NCBI GenBank assembly: GCA_013349405.1
Contig: DUZS01000009.1
Location: 1-64,000 of the forward strand
Source: Desulfuromonadales bacterium
GTDB lineage: Bacteria > Desulfobacterota > Desulfuromonadia > Geobacterales > Pseudopelobacteraceae
Length of the DNA: 64,000 bases
Direction of reading: 5' to 3'
The notes beneath the pieces were generated by a model. It had not been told where the DNA came from. It saw nothing but the letters and a program-made list of their open reading frames with translations, and searched no databases. The position numbers and the translations under genes were made by a program. Positions 28,524 through 37,170 of this stretch are shown here, in pieces (within the stretch, counting starts at the first letter, position 1; every line of letters starts with the position of its first letter).

Positions 28524-28964
28524 CTACCACTCTTTATAAGGCGTGCCGGTCGAAGGGCTGATCTTGTCTGAACCACTCTTCACATCATAAACCTTACCAA
28601 TATCAAAAGCACCAGCAGTTGGACTTGAAGAGGCGCCGCCTGAACCACTTGATGAACTCTGGGCTGGCGGTTCAACGGGTTCCCAGGTATCATTTTTGCC
28701 AGTAAATGGATCTTTAGGTATTTCACGCATATATTGCTTCTGTTTCAGCTCATCGATTGAATCGGGGTATTTGGCTTGATCAGCATAAAACTGATCAATA
28801 ATATTCCTGAAATTATAGAGCGTTTCCCGCAATACCGCTTCTTTCGCCTTGATGATTCCCCACTGGTAATTAGGCACAGCAATAGCGGCCAGAATACCGA
28901 TAATTGATACAACGATCAGCAGTTCAATCAAGGTAAAGCCGCGGCAATCGGGGGTGCGACGCAT
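28524..28964 (-). CDS. type II secretion major pseudopilin-like protein (GspG/OxpG-like)
   Basis: About 146 residues if ATG 28964 is the start; longer readings to 29024 or 29150 are possible but place the leader implausibly far in. The prepilin site is CRG|FTLIELLIVVSIIGILA with the essential Glu5. A GspG-like body follows (PNYQWGIIKAKEAVLRETL, RYP-like YPDSIDEL, DPFTGKNDTWEP), and then a Ser/Gly-rich tail. PilD would cleave it. In Geobacter sulfurreducens the comparable pseudopilin OxpG is needed for secretion of the multicopper protein OmpB; equating the two is inference. Confidence 0.85.
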   Translation of the reverse strand: MRRTPDCRGFTLIELLIVVSIIGILAAIAVPNYQWGIIKAKEAVLRETLYNFRNIIDQFYADQAKYPDSIDELKQKQYMREIPKDPFTGKNDTWEPVEPPAQSSSSGSGGASSSPTAGAFDIGKVYDVKSGSDKISPSTGTPYKEW

Positions 28965-29013
28965 TTTTACGCCATAAGAATATTTTTTTTGTATATCAGG
29001 AAAATTCACGTTT

Positions 29014-29505
29014 TTACCATTCATTATACTTAGTGCCATCCATTGCTGTTTCTGTTTGTGGTGCATAGACATCATAGACATCATCACGACACCACGATGA
29101 CGAGTCCTTATCATCCTTATAGCATCGTAAATTCCAACCCCATTCATCACTTGCGTTTGAACTGTTTTTATCCACCGGCAGGGGGTTTAGTACCGGTCTC
29201 CTCAAAAATTTAACCTTACCAACCTGCACATCGCCGAAATCATGCCCGTCGACCAACTCCTGCAGCTCTTTCGGATAGCCGCTGCCGGTCTTTAAAGGGC
29301 CCGCAGGGATCTTATCAAACGACTTCCGGTAATCGTCAAGGGCAATACGGATGATGCGCAGATTCCTCTTGAGTTCAATCTCCTTTGATCTGACTGCGGT
29401 ATTGCGGATCAGCGGCATGACGCCGGCAGCAAGGATTCCAAGAATAGTCATTGTCACTATCAATTCCAGAAGGGAAATGCCTTTGCGTGTCCGCATCAGT
29501 TCCAC
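29014..29505 (-). CDS. prepilin-like protein (pseudopilin)
   Basis: 163 residues. The leader is MELMRTRKG with cleavage before ISLLELIVTMTILGILAAGVMPL, having Glu5 of the mature protein. After the helix comes a short globular domain with Lys/Asp-rich stretches and two Cys residues (LRCYKDD, SWCRDD). It lies between the larger prepilin gene and the GspG-like gene. It is probably a minor pseudopilin of the same secretion system. The exact Gsp letter cannot be assigned. Confidence 0.82.
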   Translation of the reverse strand: MELMRTRKGISLLELIVTMTILGILAAGVMPLIRNTAVRSKEIELKRNLRIIRIALDDYRKSFDKIPAGPLKTGSGYPKELQELVDGHDFGDVQVGKVKFLRRPVLNPLPVDKNSSNASDEWGWNLRCYKDDKDSSSWCRDDVYDVYAPQTETAMDGTKYNEW

Positions 29506-29559
29506 GTCAGCACCAACCTTAAAGACCCCGCGCAGCCATATGCTTCGAGCAATCCTTCA

Positions 29560-30309
29560 TTACCAGCCTTCATGATACGCCCGATAAATCTTTGTATGAT
29601 CATTTTTCTGCGCTGATTCAGCAATAAACTGCCATTGACTGTATTTGGTCATTTTACCGCCCGAACCAGGCGTCAACGGAGCTGTTGTCCCCGCTGCAGT
29701 AACCGCCGGGACAACAACCTGGGGTACGGTGCCGACACCAGCCGGTGCAGCAGCAATAGCTATTGTACCCATATTTTCAAGTGCAGTATTTTTGAAGTCT
29801 GTCCGAAATGGAGTTTCATCACTCTTGCTTGCGACGCCGATTATACCTCCGGATTGACTACCCGGTGGTGCAGGAACAGCACCATTTTGCACCGTATAAC
29901 TTCCCCTGATAACGGTCCATTCCTTACCTGTCATAGGGTCTTGATAAATTTTAAGTTTTGCGCAATCAGGTGCGCACTTCGGGTTTTTGTCATCAACTTC
30001 GAACTCATAAAATTGCGGTATAAATCGAAAAGCCTGCGGCATTTTTTCATCTTTTAGTAATTCTTTCAAATCCATAAGCGGTCGTGGAGTACGATTGTGC
30101 GGCATTTGGACCGGTTTAAACTGTGGATTGTACCAGTTTTCTATCGCCTCTTTAATCTGGCTTCCCCGAAAGAGCAATTCTTTCTCCTGTTCACGCTGTT
30201 TGATGGTTTGCCACGACTGCCCTATCATACCAAGCATGATCCCCATGATCACCACAACAGTCAGAGCCAAAATGTAGGTAAAACCATTTTGATTCGTAAG
30301 GTTTTTCAT
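29560..30309 (-). CDS. prepilin-like type II secretion protein
   Basis: 249 residues. Short leader NQNG followed by FTYILALTVVVIMGIMLGMIG, a type IV pilin-like helix in which the usual Glu5 is replaced by Ile (FTYIL), as in some GspK-like tip pseudopilins. The downstream region has PRPLMDLKELLKDE and WTVIRGSY, then an Ala/Val/Pro-rich stretch. The start codon overlaps the secretin stop by one base. Probably a minor pseudopilin or assembly factor; its role is unproven. Confidence 0.75.
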   Translation of the reverse strand: MKNLTNQNGFTYILALTVVVIMGIMLGMIGQSWQTIKQREQEKELLFRGSQIKEAIENWYNPQFKPVQMPHNRTPRPLMDLKELLKDEKMPQAFRFIPQFYEFEVDDKNPKCAPDCAKLKIYQDPMTGKEWTVIRGSYTVQNGAVPAPPGSQSGGIIGVASKSDETPFRTDFKNTALENMGTIAIAAAPAGVGTVPQVVVPAVTAAGTTAPLTPGSGGKMTKYSQWQFIAESAQKNDHTKIYRAYHEGW

Positions 30310-32777
30310 CAGCGAATATCCACCGCCGTGCTGAAGGGAAGAATACTCAAAGGGGCTCCCGTTGAAGAGGTGAACATACTGTTTTTGAAGGCAAAACTTG
30401 CCGGGCCCTTATTTTTACCTTTGAATACTACTGTGGCAAGCGTACCGCCTCCGTTGACGCCGCTGCTTCCTGCCGGCCGAAACAGAGTAACATTCACCGT
30501 TCCGGCAACAGCATCGGCTTTGCTGCTGAAAGTGGCAGGCTTACCATCACTTTTCAGTAACACTCCTTCACTTATCGATACAAATTCGACAAAAATCGGG
30601 TCGTAGGTTAGCACGAATGGAGCGTTAGCAAGATCTTTCGTCTCACTTATTTTTATATCAAGACTAAACTGCTGTCCCACGGTTACTGACGAAGGAGCTG
30701 CAATCTGCAGGAGGCTTCGCTGAGTTGTAGCAGGAGCAGGAGCAGGTAAAGGAACTGCACCCGGTGCTGAAGTTGATGGAACTGATGGTCTCTCCACCGG
30801 TTGGCCAGGTGCGGTCGTCGCCGCTTGAGCTGGAGCTGGAACAGCCGGCTTCTTGATAGCGGGTACAGAAACAGGCGTTTTCTTTTCACCCGCTTTTGTT
30901 TGAGCGTCCTCAAAATCAGGCTCCTGATCAAAGGATGAAAGCGGTTTAACAAGTGACGGATGATCCTCTTTCCCTGAAACAAACGAGGCGAGACCGGGAA
31001 GTGGCACCGGTATTCCTCTCACCAGTCGTGGTGTAATTGCCAGCATCAGTTCGGTTTTGTCTTTTGATGAATTCGTATTGGTAAAAAACGGCCCGAGCAG
31101 AGGCAGGTCACTTAACAGAAATGTCTTGTTTTTATCTGTGCTTGACGAGCGTTGAATGAGTCCGCCTATGACGCTTGTTTCATTATCTTTCAGACTGAGT
31201 ACCGTATCAATATTGCGTGTGCCGATTGTGACAACCGTTGTTGCGCTGTCTTTACCGCCAACCGTCTCTTTCGTAATAATTGAACTTACCTCAAGAGAGA
31301 GTTTGATTGATATTTCGTTATTGAGCTGAATATTCGGTTCGGCATTAACTTTCACACCGACATCCACATACTGGACGTTAACCTGTGACTGAGTGCCGTT
31401 CAAGGTTGTTGTCGTTATCGGCACCCTGGTCCCAACGTTAAATTTGGCTTTTTCCTTGTTTTTTACCCTGATTTTAGGGTTTGACAGTACCTCACCCTTG
31501 GCCAGCGTTTTGCCAAAATTAAAGGTCATGTTCGGCACCGTCACATAGCCGCCATAGCCGTTTGTAGAGAATGCTTTTACTAGATTGGTGATACTCGCTT
31601 CCGTTGTCGTTGTTGTTTGCGTTGTTGTTCCCGCTGAAGCGGTAACACCGGTAAGACTCGTAGCCATCAATTTATTATCTTTTGAAAACATGCCGAGCTG
31701 CACATTGTAATTGCTCAGCAGCAACCCGATATTCTCCGCATTTTTATCGCTGATTTCAACAATCTCTACATCAAGAATTACCTCTGCTTCAGGCATGTCA
31801 TTCGCATCGAGGATTTTTTCTACAACCGCAACAACATCTTCCGTATCCCTCACCACTATTGAATTTGAATCTTCGTTCACATACGCCTTACGCACCTGAA
31901 TCATGGTACGAAGGAGATTGATCGCTTTTTTTGCATCCATGTAGTTCAGGTGGAACGTCCGCAGCACCATATCTTCATACTGTTTACTCTTATCCGGTGA
32001 GTTCACATATATCAGTACAGTAGATTCATTGAGATTTTTTGTGCTCAATTTATTCATGTCGGTAAGCAGGTCAAGTGCCTGCTGGAATGTGGCGTTTTCA
32101 AGCAGAATCGTAATGGGTGAGTCTTTAATCCCTTCGTCGAAAATAAAGTTAATACCTGAAAGCTGCGACAGAATTTTAAAAACATCCTTCATTTTGGCAT
32201 CTTTAAACTTGAGGGTAATCGGCTTGTTCGATATTAGTCGTAATTCATAACCATCAAGCTTGCTCTTGCGTAATTTGGCAACCCGTTCAAGAGCAGCCTG
32301 AAACTCAGTGTTTTTCGGAAACAGTTCTGCGGCTCTGATATATTGCCGATGGGCATCCTTCAGTTTGTTGCCTTTTTCAAAATCACGCCCCTCTGTATAC
32401 GCCAGCTGCGCGTCCTTGTATCTGGTGTAAAGCTCTATCTGTTGTGCAAAACGACCTTGAGTCGGGTCTATGCCCTGCGCAGCCTGCAACTCAACCAGCG
32501 CATCAACATAATTCCCCTTTGCGACAAGATCCATCCCCTGGGCAAAACGCTGGTCAGCAGCTTTCACGCGGTTTTTAAAAAATCGAATCCGCGGCTCGGT
32601 TATTGAAGGATCGACTTTAAATGAGTCGGCATAGCTGTACATCGCCTCTTCAAACCGGCCTTCAGACTCCAGCTTTTCGGCCGCCTCAAAGGATCGTGTC
32701 GCTGGGGAGGCACACGCTGAAAGCATTCCGATAAAAATGATTACAAGACTATGTGAAGCAAGATTCAAGTAGCGCAT
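30309..32777 (-). CDS. secretin of atypical type II secretion system, with C-terminal cohesin domain
   Basis: 822 residues. A lipobox (LSAC, about residue 22) suggests a lipoprotein. TPR-like repeats (~25-190) precede secretin N-domains (FKILSQLSGINFIFDEGIK; VVRDTEDVVAVVEKIL). The secretin channel domain (~390-600) contains VPNMTFNFGKTLAKGEVLSN and VIGGLIQRS, and ends in PLLGPFFTN and MLAITPRLVR. A Pro/Ala-rich linker (~630-690) is followed by a cohesin-type beta domain (~690-822; VGQQFSLDIKISE, FVLTYDPIFVEFVSIS). It forms the outer-membrane gate. The cohesin tail is unusual and may bind a substrate or partner. Confidence 0.9.
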   Translation of the reverse strand: MRYLNLASHSLVIIFIGMLSACASPATRSFEAAEKLESEGRFEEAMYSYADSFKVDPSITEPRIRFFKNRVKAADQRFAQGMDLVAKGNYVDALVELQAAQGIDPTQGRFAQQIELYTRYKDAQLAYTEGRDFEKGNKLKDAHRQYIRAAELFPKNTEFQAALERVAKLRKSKLDGYELRLISNKPITLKFKDAKMKDVFKILSQLSGINFIFDEGIKDSPITILLENATFQQALDLLTDMNKLSTKNLNESTVLIYVNSPDKSKQYEDMVLRTFHLNYMDAKKAINLLRTMIQVRKAYVNEDSNSIVVRDTEDVVAVVEKILDANDMPEAEVILDVEIVEISDKNAENIGLLLSNYNVQLGMFSKDNKLMATSLTGVTASAGTTTQTTTTTEASITNLVKAFSTNGYGGYVTVPNMTFNFGKTLAKGEVLSNPKIRVKNKEKAKFNVGTRVPITTTTLNGTQSQVNVQYVDVGVKVNAEPNIQLNNEISIKLSLEVSSIITKETVGGKDSATTVVTIGTRNIDTVLSLKDNETSVIGGLIQRSSSTDKNKTFLLSDLPLLGPFFTNTNSSKDKTELMLAITPRLVRGIPVPLPGLASFVSGKEDHPSLVKPLSSFDQEPDFEDAQTKAGEKKTPVSVPAIKKPAVPAPAQAATTAPGQPVERPSVPSTSAPGAVPLPAPAPATTQRSLLQIAAPSSVTVGQQFSLDIKISETKDLANAPFVLTYDPIFVEFVSISEGVLLKSDGKPATFSSKADAVAGTVNVTLFRPAGSSGVNGGGTLATVVFKGKNKGPASFAFKNSMFTSSTGAPLSILPFSTAVDIR

Positions 32778-32804
32778 TGAGTGCGTCTCCTCGTAATTGG
32801 ATGA

Positions 32805-33422
32805 TTATTTCGCTGTGCCAAGCGGCCGATTTTCTATCAATGGGATGACAATTTCATCTCCGGTATCGGTGACCGTTAGTGTCAATGCCTGATCAGAAAT
32901 ATCAGTGGCTTGATAACGGCCAGCAACTTTATCCCCTTTTTTGACCAGGAGAATGTTGTTATCTTTTGAGAGAAAAATTGTTTTTACTGACCCTTTTTTC
33001 AAAAAACCTAAAAAAGTAAAGTGCGCTAACGGAACACTTTCCGGTTGGATAATAACCGGCTGTACCGGTGCCGGAACCGGAATCGGAGCCGGAATGATTT
33101 TAGGCGGCGGTGGTTTTAATGCAACCGCATTTTGTTTGTTCATTTTCAGCTCATCAACAAAAATCGGCTTAAAAATATTACGTCGATACCCTTTAAAAGC
33201 GGCAACTTCCTCATCAAGCAGGCCAATATTTAGTTTTGTGCCGTCGTCCGTGACGCGAACCGCTTTCTCTACAACGGCAACGGCCGTTGTTTTTGCCGAC
33301 TGCCCCGGCTTTCCTGATGACGTACCAACAGTTTTCAGCCGTGGCATAGTGCTGTAACTCCAGAGAACCGTTACCCCGAACAGCAGTACCAGGACGAACA
33401 GTATCAGACGCTGGCGATTCAT
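32805..33422 (-). CDS. PilP/GspC-like inner-membrane secretion protein
   Basis: 205 residues with one N-terminal membrane helix (LILFVLVLLFGVTVLWSY), a Pro-rich linker (PPPKIIPAPIPVPAPVQP), and a small C-terminal beta domain (FTFLGFLKKGSVKTIFLSKDNNILLVKKGDKV). This layout matches the homology-region domain of GspC/PilP that contacts secretin N-domains. It overlaps the PilO-like gene by 4 bp and is followed by the secretin. Confidence 0.8.
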   Translation of the reverse strand: MNRQRLILFVLVLLFGVTVLWSYSTMPRLKTVGTSSGKPGQSAKTTAVAVVEKAVRVTDDGTKLNIGLLDEEVAAFKGYRRNIFKPIFVDELKMNKQNAVALKPPPPKIIPAPIPVPAPVQPVIIQPESVPLAHFTFLGFLKKGSVKTIFLSKDNNILLVKKGDKVAGRYQATDISDQALTLTVTDTGDEIVIPLIENRPLGTAK

Positions 33423-33967
33423 GCGCCACCCCGAAGATACACTGTCAGACGCACATCCATGACCACACTTTCAACGTACAGGTCACTGTTTGAAAAAGTG
33501 ACCATATCAACCACAAGCAACTCCTGACTATTCTGCAGATCTGAAAGATAGCTTTTAACGCCGGCATAACTTCCGTTGACTGAGAGGGACAACTGATACG
33601 AGAGCAACGGTTCTTCCTTAAGCTGTTCCGGTTTATAGCTTATTGCGCCAACTTCAACATTGCTCGCAGCTGCAGCTTCTAATAAATCACTCAGAATTCT
33701 GGCAAATTCGCGCTTCTCCGGTATGGCTGCTGTCAATTTTGCCAGATCGGCAGTGCCCATCTGATAGAGGGTGGCAGCATCAACCTTCCCGGAACGGGCG
33801 GCTTTTTGGCGCAGGTCACTCCACTTTGTTTGCAGAGTAGCCACCAGAGGGAGCTGGTAGGCAGATATCACCACACTGAAAGTAACATTAAGCAGTATTA
33901 TGAAGGCAATGACGCCCAAAAGTCGCCATTTTTGCCGGACTATTTCAAAAACATACTGTTTCATCAA
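33419..33967 (-). CDS. PilO/GspM-like secretion protein
   Basis: 182 residues. One membrane helix (LLGVIAFIILLNVTFSVVI) is followed by a short coiled coil and a ferredoxin-like C-terminal domain (PLLSYQLSLSVNGSYAGVKSYLSDLQ) typical of PilO/GspM. It probably forms an inner-membrane platform heterodimer with the PilN-like protein. It overlaps both neighbours by 4 bp. Confidence 0.83.
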   Translation of the reverse strand: MMKQYVFEIVRQKWRLLGVIAFIILLNVTFSVVISAYQLPLVATLQTKWSDLRQKAARSGKVDAATLYQMGTADLAKLTAAIPEKREFARILSDLLEAAAASNVEVGAISYKPEQLKEEPLLSYQLSLSVNGSYAGVKSYLSDLQNSQELLVVDMVTFSNSDLYVESVVMDVRLTVYLRGGA

Positions 33968-34500
33968 TCAACTACCTTGCAGGAAATCGTAAATTGAACG
34001 CCATGCGTTTTTTCGCCTACAGCAATACTTTGATGGGAAAGCAGTAAAACATTCGAAAAGTTATGCGCAGCCTCAAGCTTTTCAACAAACAGTTGCACTT
34101 TCTTAAAGGAGTGAGCGCGACCTTCGAGTTTCCATGAATCTTTTTTTATATCCGGAATAAGTGATGACAGCGCAATCCCTTCAGGAGTAACACTTTCAAA
34201 CAGCTCCAGTTTCTTTAACCAGTTTGTGCTCTTGCGATCTATTATTGCATTATAAAAGCGAATTCTACTTTTTTGACGGCTGAATTCCGCTTCGGAAATA
34301 CCGCCAGGTTTCGTGCCGAGTCTACCTTCAATTGCCGCTATTTCAGTTTTCAGACGGCTCAACTCACCCATATTAGAAGATATGTCCAGAATATTCCATA
34401 CCGTGAGAACCAGAAGGAGCGCAATAGCACCGAACGCAATCCGATTGATTAAACGATTGTCAAGATAGGTGCGCGTTGCCAGATTTATTGTATAACGCAT
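33964..34500 (-). CDS. PilN/GspL C-terminal-like secretion protein
   Basis: 178 residues: short cytoplasmic N-terminus (INLATRTYLDNRL, the PilM-binding type motif INLL/INLA), one membrane helix, coiled coil and a ferredoxin-like domain. This is the PilN arrangement, with PilM encoded separately upstream. Start and stop overlap both neighbours. Confidence 0.83.
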   Translation of the reverse strand: MRYTINLATRTYLDNRLINRIAFGAIALLLVLTVWNILDISSNMGELSRLKTEIAAIEGRLGTKPGGISEAEFSRQKSRIRFYNAIIDRKSTNWLKKLELFESVTPEGIALSSLIPDIKKDSWKLEGRAHSFKKVQLFVEKLEAAHNFSNVLLLSHQSIAVGEKTHGVQFTISCKVVD

Positions 34501-35426
34501 CAGGAACTCCTCAGAGCAGCACCAATTGCAGCGGTACAGGAAAAAAGCCGTGCCTGGTCACCAGGAGCTGAATTGCCCGGTAGAACTGCGCCCTTGGTCT
34601 CCAGCAGGGTCGGCGTCAATCCGGTAGATTCTGAGACCAAAGCCAAAAAGCTTTGAGCCACATCAGGAGCCGCAACACAGAAAACAGACTGAACCGGTTG
34701 ATCGGGGTACCGCTCTTTATACACAAGCAACGAACTGTTGATTTCCATATATACCCTGCGGTCGGTTGCCGCGGTCCCGGCCAAATCCTTACTGCGGATA
34801 AATTCAGGTACCCCCTGGGCAAAGGCGACTATCGTAAGGGTCGTGCCGTAAAATGAAATCAGGATACAATCGTCATGAAGCGCCAGTCGACTATCAAAAA
34901 GACGACAGATACTGAATGAATTACAGGTAATTCCGGCAAGCGACAGTCCGGCTTTTGCAATCAGCTCTTCGTATTGGGACATAACTGTTCGTGAAGCTAT
35001 TGCCACCAAAAGGGCAAGGTCACCATTGTCGCGAACAGCCAACTGCTGATAATCGAGATGGGTATCAGCACTGTCGAGCGGTATATTTTTCTTAAGCTTC
35101 CAGCGAATCAGATCCACAGCTTCCTGGTGGCTTTTGAAGCGGCCTTCAAGATCCAGCAGTAATATTCTGCAGACTCCATCAGGCAGGGAAACTGCTACCC
35201 GACATGATTTACTGATCAGCAGATTGTGAGCTGACTTCAGACCCGACACGAATGCATCCGGATCAAGAATATTCTGCTCTCGAAGAGACACCTTTACCGT
35301 ATGCGGGGGAAAAGGGGCGCTCGACACCCGTTCAACCCGAGGAGAGGCTGCCGGGCCACCTGTCATGGCGCATACCACACCATGCTGGTTGATTTCAACA
35401 CCGATCAGATTATTGGCAAACAACAT
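34500..35426 (-). CDS. PilM/GspL-like actin-fold cytoplasmic protein
   Basis: 308 residues from ATG 35426. An actin-like ATPase fold of the PilM/GspL-N type is suggested by VGVEINQHGV-like phosphate loop 1 and the pattern AVSLPDGVCRILLLDLEG. The nucleotide motifs are weak, so ATP binding is uncertain. It would link the GspE motor to PilN/PilO in the inner membrane. The gene starts 17 bp after gspE. Confidence 0.78.
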   Translation of the reverse strand: MLFANNLIGVEINQHGVVCAMTGGPAASPRVERVSSAPFPPHTVKVSLREQNILDPDAFVSGLKSAHNLLISKSCRVAVSLPDGVCRILLLDLEGRFKSHQEAVDLIRWKLKKNIPLDSADTHLDYQQLAVRDNGDLALLVAIASRTVMSQYEELIAKAGLSLAGITCNSFSICRLFDSRLALHDDCILISFYGTTLTIVAFAQGVPEFIRSKDLAGTAATDRRVYMEINSSLLVYKERYPDQPVQSVFCVAAPDVAQSFLALVSESTGLTPTLLETKGAVLPGNSAPGDQARLFSCTAAIGAALRSS

Positions 35427-35443
35427 GATACACCCTGTTCCGG

Positions 35444-37162
35444 TCACTCAACAAACGTGACACGGTTTATCTCCTTTAGCGTTGTTATACCGGCCGCAAA
35501 TTTCTCCTCGGCTGAATCACGCAAGAACATGACTCCCGCTTCTCGCGCAGCTTTTTTCAATTGCGTAGCAGGAACTTTGGCAATAATCAGGTCTCGAATC
35601 TGGTCGTTAAGCTCCAGAAGCTCGACAATGGCAACACGCCCCTTATAACCGGTCCCATGGCACTTATCGCATCCGTGTGCTTCATAAAGAGTCATTCCCC
35701 GGAAACGTTCCGGGTCAACTCCGCCATCCATAAGCTCTTCATCACTGTACAGTATCTGCCGGCGACAAGCGGTGCAGACTTTTCGCACCAGCCTTTGAGC
35801 AAGAACACAATTCAGGCAGGAGACGAAATTATACGGGTCAATGCCCATATGAATGAAACGCCCGATAACATCAAAAACATTATTAGCATGCACCGTCGTG
35901 AAGACAAGGTGACCGGTCAGTGCAGACTGGACGGCAATCTGTGCAGTTTCAGAATCACGTATTTCGCCGACCATGATCTTGTCAGGGTCATGGCGCAGGA
36001 TTGAGCGCAAACCTTTCGCAAACGTCAGTCCTTTTTTTTCGTTAACCGGAATTTGCAAAACGCCCCGAAGCATATATTCAACCGGGTCTTCAATGGTAAT
36101 AATTTTATCTTCACCGGTATGAATTTCTGTTAAAGCGGCATACAGGGTCGTTGTTTTACCGGAGCCGGTTGGACCGGTAACCAGCACCATGCCGTAAGGT
36201 TCACGAATTTTTTTTCTAAGCCGTTTGATTTCCCGTTCGCTGACGCCGAGGTTTTCAAGTGTCAACCCCTTCAGGTCGCTGGCAATGCTCTCCTTGTCGA
36301 GAATACGGATAACAGCATCCTCACCGAGAGAGCTCGGCATAATCGAAACACGGAAGTCGATCGATTTATCTCCGAAACGGATTTTAAAACGGCCGTCCTG
36401 AGGGACGCGTCGTTCAGAAATATCCAGCTCACTCATAACTTTCAAACGAGAAATAATCGGAGCCTGAAAATGCTGGTCGATTGTATCGTTCGCCTTATAG
36501 AGCACTCCATCAATGCGGTATTTAATGTCAACACCGTCAAGACCGGTTTCAATATGAATATCACTTGCCCTGCGACTGAGTGCATCCAGAATGGTTGTAT
36601 TAATGAGCTTGATAATCGGGCTGGTATCCTCGGACAGAGTTTCAACCGATAAGACCTCTTCCCCCCGGTCGGTTTCCTTTACCAACTGGAGCATAAAATC
36701 TTCTGAAACCTCGCGTAAAACCCGACGTGTCCCCTCACCCGCCTTGGTAACGGCAAGAATAGCAGCATCAGAAGCAATACGGATCTGAACCTGCCGGTCA
36801 AGCATCAACTCAAGCTCATCAAGTTCGACAACGGCGGTCGGATCAGCCACCGCGACAACGATAACATGTGGCTGAATATCCAGCGGCACAAAATGAAAAC
36901 GGTAAATAGCGTCCGGGGGCAACTGGTTGAGCAGCTCTGAATCCATCTTGAAATTGCGTAAATCAATGTATTCAAGACCGAACTGTTCCGCCAACGCCCG
37001 CGCCAGATCTTCTTCCGAAACAAACCCTTCATGGACGGCAATTTCACCAAAACGTTGCCGGGTCGTCACCTGTCTATCAATAATAACAGGCATTTGCTCA
37101 GGCTTCAGGTTTCCCCGATCGAGCAGAATAGTACCGATATTTTTTCGTTTGAAAGATTCCAT
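35444..37162 (-). CDS. type II secretion / type IV pilus assembly ATPase GspE/PilB-like
   Basis: 572 residues from ATG 37162 (a GTG at 37171 is also possible). An N-terminal MshEN domain (~20-140; RQRFGEIAVHEGFVSEEDLA) can bind c-di-GMP in relatives. The hexameric ATPase follows, with Walker A GPTGSGKTTTLYAAL, an Asp box and a Walker B-like MVGEIRDSETA. The tetracysteine zinc site (CTACRRQ...CDKCHGTGYKG) is intact. It powers pseudopilus assembly. The stop of gspF overlaps its start region. Confidence 0.93.
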   Translation of the reverse strand: MESFKRKNIGTILLDRGNLKPEQMPVIIDRQVTTRQRFGEIAVHEGFVSEEDLARALAEQFGLEYIDLRNFKMDSELLNQLPPDAIYRFHFVPLDIQPHVIVVAVADPTAVVELDELELMLDRQVQIRIASDAAILAVTKAGEGTRRVLREVSEDFMLQLVKETDRGEEVLSVETLSEDTSPIIKLINTTILDALSRRASDIHIETGLDGVDIKYRIDGVLYKANDTIDQHFQAPIISRLKVMSELDISERRVPQDGRFKIRFGDKSIDFRVSIMPSSLGEDAVIRILDKESIASDLKGLTLENLGVSEREIKRLRKKIREPYGMVLVTGPTGSGKTTTLYAALTEIHTGEDKIITIEDPVEYMLRGVLQIPVNEKKGLTFAKGLRSILRHDPDKIMVGEIRDSETAQIAVQSALTGHLVFTTVHANNVFDVIGRFIHMGIDPYNFVSCLNCVLAQRLVRKVCTACRRQILYSDEELMDGGVDPERFRGMTLYEAHGCDKCHGTGYKGRVAIVELLELNDQIRDLIIAKVPATQLKKAAREAGVMFLRDSAEEKFAAGITTLKEINRVTFVE

Positions 37163-37170
37163 CGCTATCA

